NCBI GenBank assembly: GCA_008360955.1
Contig: LUCM01004022.1
Coordinates: forward strand, 100,080 to 164,079
Direction: 5' to 3'
Source of the DNA: Fasciolopsis buskii
Taxonomy: Eukaryota > Platyhelminthes > Trematoda > Plagiorchiida > Fasciolidae
Length of the DNA stretch: 64,000 nt
Numbering within the stretch: the stretch's first letter is position 1; the number at the start of each line of letters is the position of its first letter. The notes under the pieces were generated by a model. It did not search any database. It worked only from the letters and a program-made list of their open reading frames with translations, and had not been told where the DNA came from. Made by a program: the position numbers and the translations under genes. Of this stretch, positions 13,701-27,700 are shown in pieces.

Positions 13701-16700
13701 GCTTGTCTTAAGTTATTTTATTCAAACTCCTTTTTGACCTACCTAGGGTGTTTCAGCCTGACTAATTATTCAAGCGGATAACTATGAAAGCAATCTCGCT
13801 CCGAGGCTTTGTTCAGCAAAGCGGCAGTGATCTGAGAACCGTATAAGTTAAATAAATGCACATCATATTATTTGTTTGACGATTTATGATGTTAGCGAGT
13901 TCTTCTTTTTAGCAAGCAAATCACCACAAAAACAAAATATAGTGCATTAAGAATTGCGTTCAACCGGTTCCGAACTTTCTCAAGCATTCGCTGGCATTGT
14001 TCACTCAGTTGAAAGAGTGCTACCTTAGTCCTTGTACACTAACTAGCTTTAATGTTTTTGCGGGTTTTGGTGACGTGCGGCTAAAATTCATGATTAGGAG
14101 TAAGTGTTTGAATGGTCTACTGGTGTTTTATCGTCAGAGTATGATCATTTTCATTACCCCATAATGTCAGTGTCTTCTAAGAATGAATAACTGTCCTACA
14201 CATAGAGTTTTTATTGAACAACTAGTATTTCACAATCCCTAGTTCGCTTTCCGTACTCAGTATGAAGTAATTGCAATGCGCAAACACCAGGAATTCAACT
14301 CACTGGAGAATGATTTAGCACGAAAATGGGGAACAAAGTATATATTTTATTTTCATAAACAATGTATTTGCTTTCGCGTACTTGTAAGTACATTTACGTA
14401 AGCTTTCTTTGTCTGGTCTAATTACGTGGGAAAACACTGACCCGTCCAGCGAAAACCCAATAAATGAGATCATTCCACTCGCTTTTGTCAATCCTCTGTA
14501 ATGTGCTACTGAGTAAATAAATTTAAACTAATACAGAACGATATGCTACCTCGATAAACAAAGCAAAGACATTGTTGGTGATACTAACTATTAAACCCAC
14601 AAGAAATGGGCAAATTAGTATATGATTTTCGCCTGTCATACAAAATAAGGAGCAAAAATTCGACTTTGCCTGAGCACCCGCTTAAGTGAATGCCACTCTG
14701 GCTGACTTGCCCTTCACTTAGACTAGAATTCGCAAGTTCCACTACGATTGACTTATAAGATCTCCATGCCTTTATCTCTTGTTGAAAACCAGGGAGTCAC
14801 CCATGAATCTGGTAAGTAACATTGGATGACTTTGCTTTTTGAACAAATGCGTTATATCACGATGTTTCAGGCTCTCAGCTCCTTATCTAATTTTCTTTTC
14901 CGATATGAGGTTTCCCAGTGATTATCCGTATTCATATAAAGGTTTTGCTAGATTTACGAATTTCAGAGCGAATCTGTTCTTTCTGAATATTATTCGATCA
15001 TCCATCAGAGAGCGACGAATGCAAACACTCGGGGTTCTGCGTTACTTTAACCGACCATTGACAGTCAGCCTAGAGTTTTCAACCAGACGTGGTTCCGAAA
15101 AGGTGACCTGATAGCCCTATGGTCATGGGCGTCCTTTTGGAGATGGCGTACTCATTCAAAGTATACGAGAGCTTAGAATTTACCGGTTCTACATCAACTA
15201 TGGACTCAGTATTTCAACATTCATTTTATAGATTAGGACTAGGTTACTTAATGCTTCCGGTTATGGCATCTTAAGGAAGCTTATTATTGGGACATGCAGA
15301 ATCGTTTGGACTCGAAATATACCTCATCGGGCTATGTAAAGGTTAGTTCATTTTGTACATTATTTCAAGCAAAGAAAGGAAGACCAAAACACAAGCATAA
15401 AATGACTGGCGTTTACCTGAAGAATGCTCACAATAAATCGAGGTAAATTTATTTGTTGTTTTAAAATATCAAGGGAACAGGTTTGCTGAGGTTTCAGACT
15501 AAAACTCCCCTTTCCAGTCGAATGCATTTCGTCAAAATAAATTTCCTTTCTTGCAAAACATTAGGAAACTCCATGCGCCCTGGATTTCACTGGTGGTTTG
15601 GCTGTATTTAAAGCACAAACCGTTCCATATTTTGGAACAATTTGACTATTCACCTATCGGATAAGTAGATCAATGAGGCGAAAGCATGCAAATCAGGGTT
15701 TTGTTTGCTTATCAGTTTCCCCAAAAATAACCACACTATTAGCTAAAGATGGCAAAACCGGACAAATTGGCAGAATATCGATCATTATGTCAGTCTAAAA
15801 TTACCGGTTATATTTGTTGCTTTACTACATTTTTCTTGGGCAACCAAATGAGTGACATACACTGGTTTATACAAACACTAACGATCACTAAGTGCAGTAT
15901 GAAGGGCCACGAGATTAGCTGTGCACTAAATCAACCACTTTTTACGTTCTCCTGATTATGGTCTATTCAAAATTGGGCTCGAAAGAGTACTGTTACAAGC
16001 AGATGAGACAATCATCTGTTAGTAAATCCATACATGGAAGATATGGTAAATCACTAGGTTTGCGAATTTTTAATGCTTTACAGTTAACATGACCAGTTAT
16101 CTTTTGGAATCCGTTCAACAGTTCTGATCGTCCTATTGGGAAAGGGGTTGAAGAAGTGTTTAATATCTAAGTGCAGGTTGTTTGATATCAGCGAAACTCT
16201 GGTTGCCTTACACCGGATGATCATTCGCTGGTGGGACCCGTGACTGCGACATTTGTTAATTTAGAGATTCTCACTATTGAGCAAACCGTCGGTGAATCAA
16301 ATGCAGCTAATAGTATTGCATCCTTCGTGAAAAACCCGTACAGTTATTTTTCTAATAAGACTGCCAGTACTCAACCCTAAATCAGTCTTTGGGACGAATG
16401 TGGCTTAAACTGCAGTAGTTGCTCGTTTCTTGTTTAAACTTCCCAAACCATATTCAAACAACTGAAAGGAAAATTCTCGAGAGATTAGATCTTCAAGCTA
16501 TACGTCAAAAGACCGTTCGAAATGTGTGATATGAAAACCTTCATTGCCAGTTTCATAAGTGGAAATAAATGGCTAATTTGTCAGAAACTCCTGGTAAGTT
16601 CCATAATCGGAATCATTTCTGACATCAGCACGGATGCATGTCAGAACCAGCACAAAAGTTTTTGGTTTGCATACGCAACTAGAATACTTAGTGTTCGATG

Positions 16701-19700
16701 AAATCAATACAGACGACTAAAGGTTAATTAAACATTTCTTTTGCCGATTCTCTCAGTGTTTAGTGTTGTGTCACTTTGTATTATGCAGATGAGTAAAAGT
16801 GCCTCGGGGGATCAGCTGTCCTTTTTTACGGTTAGTTTCACCCGCCAGGTGTGCACTACAAATGCCAATGTATCTTCTCATTTCATTAGAGTCTGACTCA
16901 AGAGTGCCAAAATCCAAAGTAGTGCTCAACATCAAAGCTTACACAAAATACCAGAATGATGGCTGTGGAACTGGTCTGGCATAATTTCGTTCATACTCGC
17001 AACATGGTCACGTGGATTCATCATAAACACCGAATGACTTTATTATTATGGAGATACAACAGGCATTGTAGGATTCACTCACGATTTTCCTTGGAATTAA
17101 GTATTCTGTTGTCTAGTGCAGCAAATAATTCACCTAATAAAGGATCCCTCAGTTTGAAAGGTCCCACCGTCACTGTGTCCTTGGGATTCCAAAGCTGCGC
17201 CGGGACGAGACATCAGAGAGTTGTTAAGTTTGACTTATAACTGTTTTCAAACCTTGTATGTTTATTCTCCCGTTTCAGGAATACAATTACTCCAACAGCT
17301 GAAGCTCCCAGGCATTCTCATTCAAAAAGGAAACCTATTATCAGAAACTGCTTTCAAATCAGGCATGCATATATATATATATGCTGATTTAGTGAACACT
17401 GCGTATTATTTTCGTGTGACATGCACTCAGTCAAGTAAGCGGGGATCCACAGAACACGAGTTGTTTTACGAAAGCCTCAAAACGCTCGGCGTAGTGACGC
17501 TTTCACTCTAGCATCAATTATTGTGAGAAAACCGAATCCCCAAAGTTCGGTAAAGTAACTCGGCGTGGTGTTAGATCAAATTCTCTTATGATTACTGCAT
17601 GCAAACATTTATCTGCCGCGCGCAAATTCCGGTGTGTGCCTGCAGAGTCCATTACAGGTTTTGTGTTCTATGTCAGTGACTAAACTTTCCCGTCTCCTGT
17701 CAAAAGGCATCAAACTATTTTCTGTATCCCTCAAGCACTCACGCCGCTGTGGCAGCGTGCTCAGATATCTTTTTACTGAATTCATTATCTCCCAACACAT
17801 CAAAACTCAATAGAAGCTCTCCACAGGAAACCTCACAGATGCCTTCGACTCTTCGCACGAAAGCCTAGCGAAACGTGTTCCCTTTTCTGTCACCCGTTCT
17901 ATTATAAACTTGTTCATGCACATACCCTAGAATGCAGTTGTTTTACCGTTCTGTAGTTGTTCAGATCCTTGAAGTACCCTGAAACTGTGATTTTGCAAAT
18001 AGGTGCGCATCTGGAGTGAAGAATTACCACTATGCCTAAATTGTGTACTTAATTAGACTTACGTTCAGGTTACACTAGTCAACCAATATTTGCACATATT
18101 CGGTTGCTTTCCGCATTATATTTTTGAGGAGTTACCGTTGGTGAAATATGTCTAGTAAATCACTTTAGATAACCAATTAAATTAGCCACCTGCTCCGGCA
18201 ATGTATACTATGGTTATCATTCTATCTTCATTGTTTCTCACCAGTTTATCATCCGTGCATGAGTGATTTGACGGAGTCAAAAGTCGAATTTGTAAACAGA
18301 CTGATTTTGATCCAATCAATCCGCAGAACACATTAATTTGCATTCATCCTATGGAAGACAAGGAAACTAGGCTGGTGCTCGGGAGTTTCGCCCTACTGTC
18401 GATGAATCCTGATAGGAATAGAAGTAGTGTATTGTGATTTCGCGTTTTCTTACTGGTTAGCTGGAAGTTGAAAAATGCATGATGATATTATTAAAAATTC
18501 CAGTTAATCCCAACTGCCGGAAAATATAGGGCACTAAATGTACGTTTGTTTTAAGATAAACATTTTGGGTTCAAACAGCGCGGTGCGGTAATAGGAAGTG
18601 AATTTAGTTACTAATACTACTGTGGACTGGTTAAGAGTTCCGTAATTTGGATGGCACAACTGTCAGTGGTTGAACAAGCAAGTATAAGAACCGAGGGCTA
18701 TTCGTATTCTTTGAGTGCGAAGACAAAGAATAACTGATGCTTTGAAAATACTGCCTGACAGTGGTGCCTAATTGTGCATACGTGTAGATGACCACCTACT
18801 GACAGAAACAACAACATTCTGCCATTCGGGTAAAGAATATGATTCGATAAGCTGTTCGTAAGTCCAGACATAAAAAACACCTTGATTGCTGCGCACAACC
18901 AGTAGAAATACTTTCTGTGAGCAAGACGTATAAACACAAACAGCAACCAACCAACCAGCTATTAGGTGTGACGTATAGCGAACATTCTCAGTGCGTTATT
19001 GCATTGTATTTATACCAAGTAAATTGACTGCATTTACTTTAATCCACTCCTGCTGAAATGCAGTCCACGGTAAACGATTTTACTGTCATTCCTTGGGCTG
19101 CAAAGAGGTGCGTACGTGTACAATTGACTGCACTGGAAAAATACCTTTTATTATTTATGCAAACAATAGAATTCGGCCAACATATTGTGCTAACTGTGGA
19201 CAAGATCAAGGGAAAACTCTCGAATTCATCCGATGTAAACAAGGCAGTCGAGATGACTGGTAAATTTCTGCAAGGTTTTTGGAAAACATATGCGAGTAAC
19301 GAGCAATGGAACTGCACTTTTGGCAATCTGAGCACAGTTACTTTTTTGTCGCTTTTATGTAAACCGATGCTCATTTCTGTTTTCTCGAACACGGTAGCAA
19401 AACAATTTTACGGATCTTTCAATTGACTTCTTTGTTCTCAGTGGTGCGTCAACGTGTCCATATTTTGACCAGACAGGAGCGGTTTTAGTGTATGATGCAT
19501 CAATCAGAAAGAAATAGTGAACTGTAATCGAGTCAAAGAGCTAATCAGTCGTTCTCACGATACCGATTAATTCGCACAAACATCCTCAACAAGGTGAAAC
19601 CAGTGATGCAGTGATCCAGTGAAAATTATTAATCACTTCACGTGAGAGTTAAGGTGTACCTCAACACTAGTAGGCAGATAGTGACATACGGAAAAAACAA

Positions 19701-22700
19701 ATAACCGTTCTTTTGTCTTGATGAAACGCTTCGTGTAAATAAACGCCATTTTGTTTTGATATCACTGCTGGTAGCCACTGACTGCTATTCGTGACGTCTT
19801 TTGTCAAGCCCAATTGCTTTTTGGTTATTTGGCGCGATTAGCACTCGAACATTTTTGCTCTGTGGTTTCCAAGAGAAATTCAACTAAGGAAAATGGCAAA
19901 ACATCGTTCCCACCTAGAAAAGCAAATTATTAATCGAGACAGTACTTAAACTTTCATTTTCTTTTCCACACTAGGTGAAGTGCAGCTCAAAGATGCCATT
20001 TAAAATCCATCAACAAAGACTCGTTTTTCATTCCAGCAATAAAACGCCCCATATTTGGCCAGAATGATGTTTAAGTTCGTACAACTCAGTTTTCCTGAGC
20101 ACATCATTCGTAATTTTACATTTGAACGTTCGCATGTGTTTATCCATAGGTTATCCCTAGTCGGCGACGGTTAGACGGATTATCGTTCGAGGAAAAAATT
20201 GGCAGACGTTTTCTCCATTTATTTAACATAGGTATGGGAGGCTAGTTGCTGACGTAATGGGGAAGAATTTGTACATAGCATAGAACCCAGAAAATCTAGA
20301 AACGCCCCCGATAATGTGATCGTCCGCCTTCATGATAGCAAATATTTATGGTACCGACAAAATGTGTTCGCTGCGTGGGACGGGTGTGCTTCCTCTTAGC
20401 AAGGGACTTCGGCTCACTGGTTTCATTTCCGCTGTGCTTAGTTGGGATTAAAAATAAATCAGGGACGGAATAAAACGAGAATGTGTGAAATATATTTTAT
20501 CGTTTAATTCTCATCCACGAATGAAATCCGCAACTATCTTTCCTAAAACATAGCACTTAAAAATCACTTCCGGGATAAAACGTTTTGATTGTCCATTTAC
20601 ATTTTCCTGTCCACTGCTCCATTTTGTAGATTTTGCATCAATTATTTGCGTCTACTCATTGTTCTGCAGTCACTAGTGCCGTTCAGTAGCCGGCGAATAT
20701 CGTTCAGTATTCTCAAACTGCTTATCACAGCCCTGGCCAGTTGCGAACTAAAAATAAGGCAAACGCCATCGTCGTGTATGAAATGCGTAAACCTGGTAGT
20801 TCATTACCTAGCTCAGTTTGAACTTCTTCGATGGATTTTATTTAGCGAAGAAATATTTGGTCTAAGTAACCCAAAAGATGATCATGCTTCGTTCGGGGCT
20901 TTATTAAACCCCTTGAAAACCGATAGTCGGTAGTTCACAAAGATTTTCAGTGGTCACTTAGCGAATTTTACATCGGCCGGAAGTGGATGTCAAACAATAA
21001 TATCTCACGGGTCTTTGTGGCACAAGTTGAATTTTACCTTTCAAAACTACCCATGTCAGCTCGCTGGCTTCATTTCTGCAACAACTCTTCTTGAGGTATC
21101 AAATCTTAACATGTCACTAAATGCTTTGAAAGAAGTTTGTAAGTGCTTTAACTGATCTCATCAACACCATCACGGATAGCTTTTATCCGAAATCTGTCCA
21201 GGATTTTACGTACATTCTGGTTTTACATGCATCCTGGTTTTACGCTCATCGGTCAAGATCCAATCTGTGAGATTAACTAACTGTTAAAGTGGAGTTATAT
21301 TGAGAAGGTTTGAAAGGTGGCAGACTATGCTCGCATAATCAATCTACTTATGAGGCCGTAGTGAGAAAACACAAAGGTCTAACACCTTTGATTCATAGTT
21401 GTTGGGTTTAGGGTTTCTATATTAATTAGAAATATTATCCAAATAAGAAGCGCTATGTCGCCTAAATATATCTGATTTCTCTCTAACGCATAAATCATTT
21501 TGTGATATTTATTCTTAACAAAATGGAAAGCATGAATAAAGTAGCGGAAATATATTTTTAGTTATTGTTTATGTTCTCATGGTCAACATTGATTTTTGTT
21601 TTTAGTTTCACATGATCAGCTGAAGATTAGTAAAGCAGTGCACGAAGTTAACACGTCTCTCTCTCTAAATTACACACTTACTAGTCTTACTGAACTCCCG
21701 ACCAATTTGTCCAAACGTCACGACAATCCATTGAACGTGACGGGGCATCGTGACTGCCCGGATCAATGTAAGAGGTCGCCTCATGGGATAGACTTCATGC
21801 TTTAACCAGGAAATCTGACCCTCAGAGGGATGCTGTTTTGAAAACCTATCGAATGCTGTTGACCTATGTTTCATATTATGTCTTCTTCAGAGATATAGGA
21901 GTGCTCCGGTTCCCGTTGCATCCGATTACCCAAAAAACCGAGTTTACCAGGGATAATCAATTGGAAATCACAAGCATCATGTCTTCGTACCGCCCACAGT
22001 CGAGTTTACTATTTCCTAAAGAAGACGCACCACAAGCAACGAACTGCTTCGCCTACTAAATGTTACTTCCCATAGAGTATAGATTTTTTATTGAGTCCCA
22101 GCCATACATTACTCACGACCGTCGACCAAGTTGATTTCCTTTCATCTTTTTGTGGTTTGCATATGCGCCGGGTTACGTGTAGCTGGTTTTCACATGTTTC
22201 ACAATGTTTTTTTCGAAGGCTTATTTTATCGGAGGCTAGGAGTTGCTTTCTGTCAGCCGATTTCTTCATCCTCTAGCTTACAGCAGTTCGATTAAATATG
22301 CCAGACTTCCGCTATAAATCATGCATAGCAATATTGATTTATTCTTCAGCTGTGGTAGAGGTGACTGATCCGAATGACAGAGCAACTTAGCACTTTAGTG
22401 CTAACAAACGAAACTGTTTACTTGTTCGAGTCTGACATTGATAGCTGTAAAAGCAGTGGAATCTTTGTTACTGTGCACAACACACAAGTACATAAAAGAA
22501 AAGATCAACACAGCTTTTGTGATATTCACTTGACATTTGTTTATGAATTAAAACTTCATGCAATAAGCATGCTCAACCGAAACTCAGTCAATCGTGAAAG
22601 TACTGTACAAAGTACTCGATTATTTTTGTTTGGAACTGCCAGTAGGCTATATCCACCGTATCTTGAATAGAAGTCGAATCAACGGTGACACTTCATTTGA

Positions 22701-24639
22701 TTTTGCATTACACAGTTCACTTCGCCACAGCTCTGAATTTTGGCATTCAAATGGTCTTTGTTGCTTAACGATCACCTTATTCTATCACCAAAGTTCATAC
22801 GAACAAACTTACTCTCTTAGCAATTAAATGTACTTGGAGAATTCAACTACCCTAAAAAGAAATCCATCTCTCCAGAACTGTTAAGCAGGTGGAACTGGCA
22901 AAAACTTCCTAATATGATGGTTTTCTTATCAAAAAATGTGTTAGGATGAAAAATTCAAAATGTTAGACATTTAGGTTTTCATTACTTTAGAAAATGCTTC
23001 TGAATTTACCATCTAGTTAATTTCCACATGGTCTAAACTAGTTGTGCCAAAATGAGCGCACACTGTAGGTAGAAATGATTAAGACCTTTCGAACGAGACA
23101 AAACCAATTTTTCTGCTGCACAGTCGCATGTTTGATGAAATTCAATGGGCGATTTAATTACTGCTTCACATAGAATTGGGATATTTCCCCTAACTAATGA
23201 TCAGTGCAACCCGCTGTCTAGTTCTCGTTGCACAAGCCTCATGAACACTGCAATAAATCTGTCGCACTGTGTAATCAACATTGGACGAAATGGCCCCAAT
23301 TTTCTGTCCACATTGACATTGGATTAAACGTGGAAATTTAGCATCAAGTGTGTCGCAAATATTCACACTGGAGCTGAAAAATGAAATTAGAGGAACAGAT
23401 GTAAATAGCAGCTAGACGTGTAATTGTGTGAAAAATTCAGTACAGTCGTTTGCTGGATAATTTTCCATTCACCACTGGCACGAAATTTTGTTGTTCAAAG
23501 CCTGAATAAGAGTACAAAAAAGCTGAATTAACCAGTTCATTTGCGAACCCCCTGTCATTTAGTCGCACATTTCGTCAGAATATAGCCCGAAACAATCTAC
23601 AATTTGTGCCTACGAAATCTTGAACAGTAGCCGTCCGACTTTTTTAATTAAATTATGTTCAAATACTTGTGATTTTAAATTTTCTTTTAAAATTTTGAAA
23701 TGGACCAATCCTCGTTTGGAGTCAGACACATTTAAATTGAAGCAGCTCAGAATTTAGTATCAACTTTACTCATTGGGTTGAGTTATGAGATCAGGTATAG
23801 GTATTCATTTTAAATTCTGTGACACTGTCACAAGGACAAAGTCGGCCTGATGCAAATATATAGCTTATAAGCAAAAAAATTCCACGGGAAATAACAATGC
23901 TAAGCTCAAGCGTCAAAGGGCACGCGGCAACAACGTCTAAAGGGCTTCGAGTACAGAATAGAACCCGGTCACCTTTTGAGTTCCGCCATTAGAATCCACG
24001 AAACGATTCTTCGTATGTGATCAAAATCTTTTGATAATGAATTTCAGGAATTTCACCCTACAGAAAAATCTTTTAAAGCAGTTTCAAAGGGGTTTATAAA
24101 TCATCGACTAATTTCCACACTTTTAAATGTTGGTGGTGTTATCCTGTTTTTTTCACCTGAATAGTTAAGTGAATAGTAATGTTGATAGTAATGGTTATAA
24201 TGTGTCGATTATTGATCAGTTTCTTTTGTATCAGGATTACGCAATTTTCTCTGATTTCACCCACTATTAATTGCTCCTTCTGCGCCTAGACTGCATATGC
24301 AAAAAAAATAGAAATTGGAGACATGAGGACGAAGATATCTATTGGAAATTTCATAGATTAGTAATGCCAGAACATGGTGATCAGTTCTCTGGTATGAGGC
24401 AAGCAATCGGTACACTGGCACACTTTAGTGACATTAATTCGGTTTGATCCAAACGGAATTTAAATCACGATGAATGCCTCGGGCCAGACTGCAGCTGAAT
24501 TGCAGTCTCGTTCGTCTAATACCGCAGCTTTCTTCTTATCTGTGCAGCATATTGTTTATTTGATCACCGTGATAATTAATGTCTCGTCGATAAATTAACC
24601 CTCGCTCTTCCCATACCCTTACCCATGCACTAATCTGTT
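10721..24639. other. No recognisable gene
   Basis: No protein family, RNA gene or transposon could be named. The longest open frames are 122 codons at 19058-19426 (+), overlapped by one of nearly equal length on the other strand, and about 115 codons around 20589-20933 (+). Both lengths are expected by chance. Two segments preceded by good acceptors (17279 and 20630) are discussed under findings. A short (AT)n run lies at about 17367-17381. Confidence 0.4.
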
Positions 24640-24712
24640 CGTCACTCTCTCTCTTTCTCTCTCGTCCTGTGTGTCTCTCGCTCTATCGTCCTCTCGCTCT
24701 CGGATCTGCGCA
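24640..24712 (+). repeat. CT-rich low-complexity tract
   Basis: A pyrimidine run made largely of CT and TCTC units is followed directly by a short GC-richer patch (24713-24916). It could be a degenerate microsatellite, or a pyrimidine-rich initiator or 5' UTR region. No AG dinucleotide follows until about 24726. Confidence 0.5.
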
Positions 24713-27700
24713 CACTGCGGCCATAGTGCGAATCACTATGGGGTGGATGCGAGACGGAAACTGTTTGGACAGACAGCATACCGTTCGGCTGGTCAGGCAA
24801 GTGTTATTGCGTGTGGAAAATCTTGTCCAAGGTTTTTTGCTGGATGCACTTACTACTGCAACCATTGACAAACAGAAGGAAAGCGCAATGTTTGCGAATA
24901 AGTGTTCTTTCCCTAGGTAAATCAACTGTTGATCTGAACTGATGGCCAATCCACTTAAAAATGTAAGGTGATTTGCGGAGTGTTATTTAATAATTTTCAA
25001 AGTGGATGATAGTGCAGTTTTCACCTTTCTGTGCACCATTTTTCAGTTACTGAGACTATTTGTTTTCCATGTTAAACCTACGGATAGAAAAGAGCGACTG
25101 ATTTAGACCACTATTGACCACGAAATAACCAAGAGCTAGACAGGAATTCCATAACCCATTTCACATGCAGCGGCGGACAGTACACCGAATTATGCGCATC
25201 ATTAGTTTGTTGTCCAAAATGATTTTGCAACTAGGAAAGATTTAATTTACTTTTAAATTGCCGGGACAGAGTCTTAGCTTATCTGGAATGTTATGCCATG
25301 GTCTGTAAACCTAGGAATGCATTTCAGAAGAAGCTGGGCAAATTTTTCTGTCACATTATTTGTTACCGTTAAGACCAAATCTTTGTGATTCAATAAACGG
25401 GAAAATGGGTAAGCATGTTGGTTTGGCAAGTGTAAATGCATTCCCATTTTGGGTGATAAAACATTTCATGCACGACCTAACAACCAAATGGTAATTTGGC
25501 CTCAATGCAAAAGTTTAAAGGGGGGATTAATAACAATTTACCGAAAGTTACTAGCAATCTTTGGAAAAATTTGCATTTCTCAAATGTTGACATTTTAAAT
25601 TCCTATTGAAAAAACTTTTATTGTTCCACAGAAATTATCAGAATCATATAAAAACGGATTTGGTTACACTTATTCGTTTTGTACGTGTGTGTACGTCAAA
25701 CAGTTCTTGGGTGAGCGAGCGAATTCACCCAAAATCGATCGCAACGGAGATTTTGATCGTTACACCGGTATGATTATACCATCAAAATAAATACCAGATC
25801 AGATGCGGACCAAATGTGAAGTGATTCAAACGCAATTCAATCTACTTTTCTCACGAGCAAACTGGGGCTGTTATCGGCCAGTGTGTCATTTCCAAAGATT
25901 GCGACCATTATTACATGATAGCGGGAGTGAACCGAATTTTGCTAGATCTATGTCTGTCACGTGCACACACTCAGAATCCGATGACGATGATCCGAAAGTT
26001 CTTGCTTTGTGACAAGTTGCATCTCTCAACTGCCCTAAATGCTGCGTTGATTTCAAGTGACCCACACATGTGTGAGTCGAGCTAAACAAGGTATTTGTGG
26101 TGATTTTCGGTTCACAGCGGTAATTTCAAAATATTTTTTCAGCATTTTATTCTACCTCCAGTTCAGACTAACACTAACAACAAATGTTATGATTACAAGA
26201 AATAACTTCGCATCGGAAACACAGAAATACTCTACAATTGTTTAATCTTTGCCAGAATTCGTTAACGATTTAAACCCATCACGTTAATGTTGATATGCAA
26301 ACCCGGAGCAGAATATTTTGCACTAATTGCTGCACTCAGGTTTCATTCAAAATGAATTCAAATTTTAACTTCATCTGATCGCTGACATAATGTCTAAAGA
26401 TTCATTTCGTGGGTTCGAATTCTGCCATCGTTGCTCAAGTCGCCAGTGGACAACTGTTGACTGGACTCTGTTTCCTTGCTGAAATATTGTGTAGTCGTTT
26501 TGCTCGCAACGAGATTCAGCCACAACGAATGGGGCCTAGAAATGAATGGGGCACAAAATCGAGGGCTAACATGTTTTCTTTGCAGGTATTAAACACTTTA
26601 GTTTCTAGTTGAGGAAACTTCAATGCGGCTTAATTTAAAGTGAAATTAGAAAAACAGCAGACATTTTGCAGGACAGGCATGCCTAAAAAGTTCGACCACT
26701 TTTTGTTCACCAGATTACGCCAACAATTTACAGAATATTTTCATCTTTTGTACCTGAGGCCAGTGTTTCAGAAGCTCCTGATCAATGGTCCTGGCATTTA
26801 ACTCATAAACATGACATCATCAGCCAAGGTCGATGCACTGATAATATCTCCATCACGGGTGGTGAAACGGTGGCAGTCGCGGGGCCAAACTACGTCAGTA
26901 CCATGATTCAATGCTCATGGTGTCGTGTCTCAGTCACTTTGTTTTGGGGAACATGGTCATATAATCGCATAGGGAAATCAGTAACCAAGACTAGAATGGA
27001 ATCCTCGCGCATATATGCGATTCATGCATTCTGGGTAGCATGATGATTGGCGGCAAATTCATACCTTTAATTCAGTGATCTAACTAATCGTTAAATTTAA
27101 ACTAATTTGATAATTTACCTTGGCTTTCCTTGGGAAATGCAAAGCTTTCATTTATTACATAAGATCAACTTAGGAGCCATGGAATGTGAATAAGCAAAAT
27201 TCAGAAGTTGACATTGGTTTTGTCATATGAACAGGATATCTGGGTAGGAATCTCGTTTTGGAATTGACTTCATCATCTGTGAGATCAATTTAAATCCCAA
27301 GTTTGACTTTTCGCTTGATTTCCTGAGGTCTTCTGGTAACGGTGCCTCCGGGGTTTTCAGCAATAAATTTTACATCGTGTTCAGTAGTGATACAAAACTA
27401 CAGACAGAAATGAATTTTATTCACTACAAAATATAGGCGTAGACGAAAAGGAGTCCGTCGTCCTTTGGAAACACTAGCATTAATTATCTGCGGTGGTTCT
27501 CATATTTTCAACACTTTGTCTACCTATTAGTAGCCTCCGGGTTGTGCGTTGACAATTTTGAGCTGAACTGGAATAGACATACATTTTGACATATCTCCAA
27601 TGACATGGTGGTCAAAGAGTGTGTGATCACAAAGAAAATTGCGCGTCCATTTTAATCGAAAGCACCGAATTGACCACCAGAGACTAAGACACCGCTTGAA

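Noticed and set aside
19039..19426. Long open frames on both strands (122 and 117 codons)
   Set aside because: Frames of this length are expected about ten times by chance in 64 kb of this composition. Open frames on both strands, no splice sites and no family match argue against coding.
673..24903. A 17-base string GCAATGTTTGCGAATAA shared by the orphan exon (about 675) and the 24.9 kb patch (about 24887)
   Set aside because: One shared 17-mer in 64 kb is not far from chance, and no similarity extends beyond it.
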